From NCBI RefSeq assembly GCF_014897815.1, contig NZ_JABUZG010000056.1, forward strand, positions 1-57,444: 57,444 nt of DNA, in the 5' to 3' direction. Origin of the DNA: Psychrobacter sp. PG1. Its GTDB lineage: Bacteria; Pseudomonadota; Gammaproteobacteria; Pseudomonadales; Moraxellaceae. This document shows positions 54,864 through 57,444 of this stretch, in pieces. A program made the position numbers and the translations under genes. Below the pieces are notes generated by a model. The model did no database searches, was not told the origin of the DNA, and was given only the letters and a program-made list of their open reading frames with translations. Positions within the stretch are counted from its first letter, which is position 1; every line of letters starts with the position of its first letter.

Positions 54864-55568
54864 ATGTATAATGAGCAAATTTTGATTGTTGAAGATGAAC
54901 CTGCGATTCGTGAAATGATCGTCATGACGCTAGAGATGGCGGGATTTGATAGTCTGCAGGCAGCGGATGTATCTGAGGCGCACCAACAAGTGGTCGATCA
55001 CCGCCCGGCGCTGATTTTGCTAGATTGGATGCTGCCCGGTGATAAAAGTGGCATTGATTTTTGCCGATTGCTCAAAAATGATGAGCTACTCGCTGAGATA
55101 CCAGTCATTATGTTGACGGCTAAAAGTGAAGAGGACAGCAAGGTGCATGGCCTCGATGCTGGTGCTGATGATTATATGACCAAGCCTTTTTCGACACGTG
55201 AGTTAATATCCAGAATCAAAGCCGTATTGCGGCGTAGTAACGCGCTCAGTAGTGATAAACCTATCGAAATCGGCAATCTGAGCCTTGATCCCAAAAGTCA
55301 GCGAGTGACAGCGGCTGGTAAAATGGTTGATGTTGGTCCTACGGAATATCGATTATTGGCATTTTTTATGAGTCATCCAGAGCGTGCCTATACGCGGACG
55401 CAGCTGCTAGACCAAGTATGGGGCGGTAATGTATATATCGAAGATAGAACCATTGATGTGCATATCAAGCGTTTGCGGACATTATTACGACCGCATCAAT
55501 GTGATACGTTGATACAGACAGTGCGTGGGACAGGCTATCGATTTTCTAGCTTTATTGAACCAATTTAA
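54864..55568 (+). CDS. phoB: phosphate regulon response regulator
   Basis: OmpR-type response regulator that activates phosphate-starvation genes when phosphorylated. The 234-residue protein has a receiver domain with EDEPAI, the phospho-acceptor Asp54 in LLDWMLPG and the conserved Lys in KPFS, and a C-terminal winged-helix domain (about residues 135-230) ending in RGTGYRFS. It is followed after 80 bases by phoR and preceded by a Pho box. Confidence 0.95.
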   Translation: MYNEQILIVEDEPAIREMIVMTLEMAGFDSLQAADVSEAHQQVVDHRPALILLDWMLPGDKSGIDFCRLLKNDELLAEIPVIMLTAKSEEDSKVHGLDAGADDYMTKPFSTRELISRIKAVLRRSNALSSDKPIEIGNLSLDPKSQRVTAAGKMVDVGPTEYRLLAFFMSHPERAYTRTQLLDQVWGGNVYIEDRTIDVHIKRLRTLLRPHQCDTLIQTVRGTGYRFSSFIEPI

Positions 55569-55648
55569 CTGACGGTTTTTATTCGCTATAAAAGCAGTAT
55601 GTTAATCGCAGCACAGTAAAAAATGGCGAATAGTGATAAGGATGATGG

Positions 55649-56752
55649 ATGAACACCCTAATATCGGCTCAAGGCGACCAACAAAATAAATCACTGCTAG
55701 CAACTCAGCAGAATACAACGGATCAACTCAAAAAAATTAGAAGCGCACTACGCGCATTGCGAGATGCGGTGGTTTTGCTCAATGACGATGATGGGCTTGA
55801 ATGGTGGAATCAGGCCGCCGAAGATTTAATGTTGTTACAGTTGTCAGATAAAGGTAAGTGCATTTTTGACTTTATTAGTGCGCCTGAATTTCGTCAGTAT
55901 TATCAGGCGACGACCAACCCTAACGATGGTGCTCAGGATGGTGTACACATTGTCTCGTGGCGCGCGCCCAAGCGTTATCTAAAGTGTGAGCTCACGCCAT
56001 TTGGCGATGAGAAGCTGCTCATTATTTATGATGTGACGCGCTTGCATCATTTAGAGGAGATGCGCCGCGATTTTGTGGCGAATGTCTCGCATGAGTTACG
56101 CACACCGTTGACCGTCATGATGGGTTATCTAGAAAATTTTTCGGATCAGCCAGATATGCCGCCGCATTGGAAGCGCGGGTTTGAGCTGATGAGCCAACAG
56201 ACTGCGCGTATGAATAGAATTGTGAATGACTTATTGCTGTTATCTCGCATCGAAATCGAAGAAACCCATGAGCTCAGTTATATTGATATGACCAAGCTGC
56301 TGACCCATGTTTATGATGATGCGCAAGCGTACAATCAAGAATATGGGCATACCATTCACTTGCAGATAGACACTTATGACGGACTGTATGGCTCAGAGAT
56401 GTATCTAAATAGTGCGCTTTCTAATCTGGTGATTAATGCCATCAAATACACGCCCAAGGGCGGTAATATCGCCATTAGCTGGACAAAAACGTCAGAAGGT
56501 TGCCGATTTGCCGTCGAAGACAACGGTATTGGTATTGCACCTGAGCATATCGCACGGTTGACGGAGCGCTTTTATCGTATTGATAAAGGTCGTAGTCGGG
56601 CGACTGGCGGCACAGGGCTAGGTTTGGCAATCGTTAAACACGTCTTGTATCAGCATGAGGCTAATTTACAAATTGAATCAGTAGAAGGGGTAGGCTCGAC
56701 GTTCAGTATGGTATTTCCAGCTGCCCACATTAGATCAGCTGCGATACCCTAA
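55649..56752 (+). CDS. phoR: phosphate regulon sensor histidine kinase PhoR, without membrane segments
   Basis: Histidine kinase that phosphorylates PhoB when phosphate is scarce. The 367-residue protein has a PAS region (about residues 30-130, [19 protein letters not shown]), a HisKA domain with the phospho-acceptor His148 ([12 protein letters not shown]), and a HATPase domain with N-box [15 protein letters not shown]1 [10 protein letters not shown] and G2 [11 protein letters not shown]. PhoR of E. coli and relatives begins with two hydrophobic segments; here the N terminus is Gln/Asn-rich and fully hydrophilic. A stop codon lies two codons upstream in frame and only 80 bases separate it from phoB, so no membrane part is hidden upstream. 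The 3' end overlaps the converging M23 gene by four bases. Confidence 0.92.
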   Translation: MNTLISAQGDQQNKSLLATQQNTTDQLKKIRSALRALRDAVVLLNDDDGLEWWNQAAEDLMLLQLSDKGKCIFDFISAPEFRQYYQATTNPNDGAQDGVHIVSWRAPKRYLKCELTPFGDEKLLIIYDVTRLHHLEEMRRDFVANVSHELRTPLTVMMGYLENFSDQPDMPPHWKRGFELMSQQTARMNRIVNDLLLLSRIEIEETHELSYIDMTKLLTHVYDDAQAYNQEYGHTIHLQIDTYDGLYGSEMYLNSALSNLVINAIKYTPKGGNIAISWTKTSEGCRFAVEDNGIGIAPEHIARLTERFYRIDKGRSRATGGTGLGLAIVKHVLYQHEANLQIESVEGVGSTFSMVFPAAHIRSAAIP

Positions 56753-57351
56753 TTTTTTTGTAAAAGTGGATAGGGGTTCACTGCACTACCGCTGATATAA
56801 ATACCGTAATGTACATGTGGCGGCGTACCTTTTGCATTGCCACTGTCGCCGACGTAGCCGATGATATCGCCGGCATTAACCCAGTCGTTTGGACTAATAT
56901 CTGCATAATCTTCTAAATGCGCATAATAATGCCCTGCGCCGCCTGGTCCAACCACGACCACCACACGACCGCCTAACGTATTTTCACCAACTTTGCTGAC
57001 GATGCCTTGTGTCGTGGCTCGTATTGGTGTGCCTCGTGCGGCAAAGATATCGATACCTTCATGACTGCGACCTTGACTGCGTGCAGCGCCCCATGTATCT
57101 GTTAGATGTTGTTCTGGAAGTGGACTGGGTAAGCTGTTTTCCGTCGGTAGTTCTTGCTGTAACAAACTGAGCTGTTGCCATTTTGCTATCACAAATGACT
57201 GAGTTTGTTGGCTGATACTGGGTAAGAGCCTATCAAATACAAATAATAGCATCAACAATACAGCCGCTTTAATAAGCACACTGAGTACACGATTTAAAAA
57301 GGTTGGCTTTTTCTTTTGTTTTAATTGCGGATTATTGTCATCTGCTGGCAT
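56749..57351 (-). CDS. M23-family (LytM-type) metallopeptidase, membrane anchored
   Basis: A 200-residue protein with a basic N terminus, one membrane segment (about residues 24-43) and a C-terminal M23 peptidase domain in the periplasm (about residues 88-195). The zinc ligands are in SHEGIDIF (His and Asp) and HVHYGIY (final His). The active-type residues are all present, so it probably cuts peptidoglycan cross-bridges. It converges on phoR with a 4-base overlap. The start has AGAGAGA upstream. Confidence 0.9.
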   Translation of the reverse strand: MPADDNNPQLKQKKKPTFLNRVLSVLIKAAVLLMLLFVFDRLLPSISQQTQSFVIAKWQQLSLLQQELPTENSLPSPLPEQHLTDTWGAARSQGRSHEGIDIFAARGTPIRATTQGIVSKVGENTLGGRVVVVVGPGGAGHYYAHLEDYADISPNDWVNAGDIIGYVGDSGNAKGTPPHVHYGIYISGSAVNPYPLLQKN

Positions 57352-57394
57352 CTATCTCTCTTTAGTTTTTTAAATGGACTTCAATTGATATTAT

Positions 57395-57442
57395 ATAAGT
57401 GAAGTTATACCAAACCCAAAATATATAGTATAATTCACTTAT
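57395..57442. repeat. inverted repeat at the right edge
   Basis: ATAAGTGAAGTTATAC (57395-57410) and GTATAATTCACTTAT (57428-57442) are complementary apart from one missing base. They enclose 17 bases. It lies upstream of the M23 gene and may be the end of a repeat element that continues outside. Confidence 0.5.
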
Positions 57443-57444
57443 GA

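Overview
The window looks like a chromosomal segment of a Psychrobacter-type bacterium (Moraxellaceae, Gammaproteobacteria). This rests on the protein families and their neighbourhoods (CmoA/CmoB, FadB/FadA, RdgB, a TsdA-like cytochrome, DUF2788, DUF1285), the moderate to low GC content and the AT-rich intergenic stretches. The genus is an inference from gene content; no database search was possible.

Layout. 1-122: 3' end of a 5S rRNA gene with its terminator, so an rRNA operon lies just off the left edge. 442-3334: a TRAP transporter operon (lipoprotein-type DctP, DctQ, DctM). 3668-6008: a cytosolic 5'-nucleotidase, a compact active-type rhomboid protease and a small membrane protein. 6197-10936: a two-subunit sodium:solute symporter and an AGCS sodium:alanine symporter, separated by 1.1 kb of AT-rich DNA with no gene found. 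11050-17046: ETF-ubiquinone oxidoreductase, a DUF1285 protein, glutamate racemase, a DUF4062 protein and a small acidic protein. 17106-18526: an apparently intact IS3-family (IS150-like) insertion sequence sitting exactly in the loop of a bidirectional terminator. 18576-25660: lytic transglycosylase, DUF1499 protein, thiopurine methyltransferase, MsrA, the cmoA-cmoB tRNA wobble-uridine pair and a DUF1176 protein. 25816-33139: DUF2788 protein, a 170-bp MITE, argS, a SPOR protein, a PTS EIIC-like permease, a diheme cytochrome resembling thiosulfate dehydrogenase, and an SDR oxidoreductase. 33365-38457: the protein quality-control block tig-clpP-clpX and rdgB. 39014-43637: sodB, an AT-rich two-gene islet (RelA/SpoT-domain protein plus ParA-like ATPase), a DUF72 protein and a polyprenyl synthase. 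44410-47891: the fatty-acid beta-oxidation complex fadB-fadA. 48044-50709: two tandem paralogous membrane proteins, the second fused to a rhomboid domain that has lost its catalytic residues. 50912-57351: isochorismatase-family hydrolase, HD-domain phosphohydrolase, DUF1287 protein, a second MITE, psd, dtd, the phoB-phoR two-component pair behind a probable Pho box, and an M23 peptidase.

How the genes work together. Most of the window is core metabolism: solute uptake, electron entry from fatty-acid oxidation (FadB/FadA feeding acyl-CoA dehydrogenase electrons through ETF-QO), protein turnover, tRNA modification and charging, and envelope maintenance. Accessory DNA is limited to the IS, the MITEs, the ParA/RelA-SpoT islet and the tandem rhomboid-like pair. 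The ParA/RelA-SpoT pair is the best candidate for an undescribed system: two tightly coupled genes of low GC wedged between conserved genes, with a nucleotide-transferase domain of the kind found in small alarmone synthetases and toxSAS toxins. The pseudo-rhomboid pair is the next most unusual. Other notable points are a PhoR kinase with no membrane segment and a terminator-like hairpin in the phoB leader.
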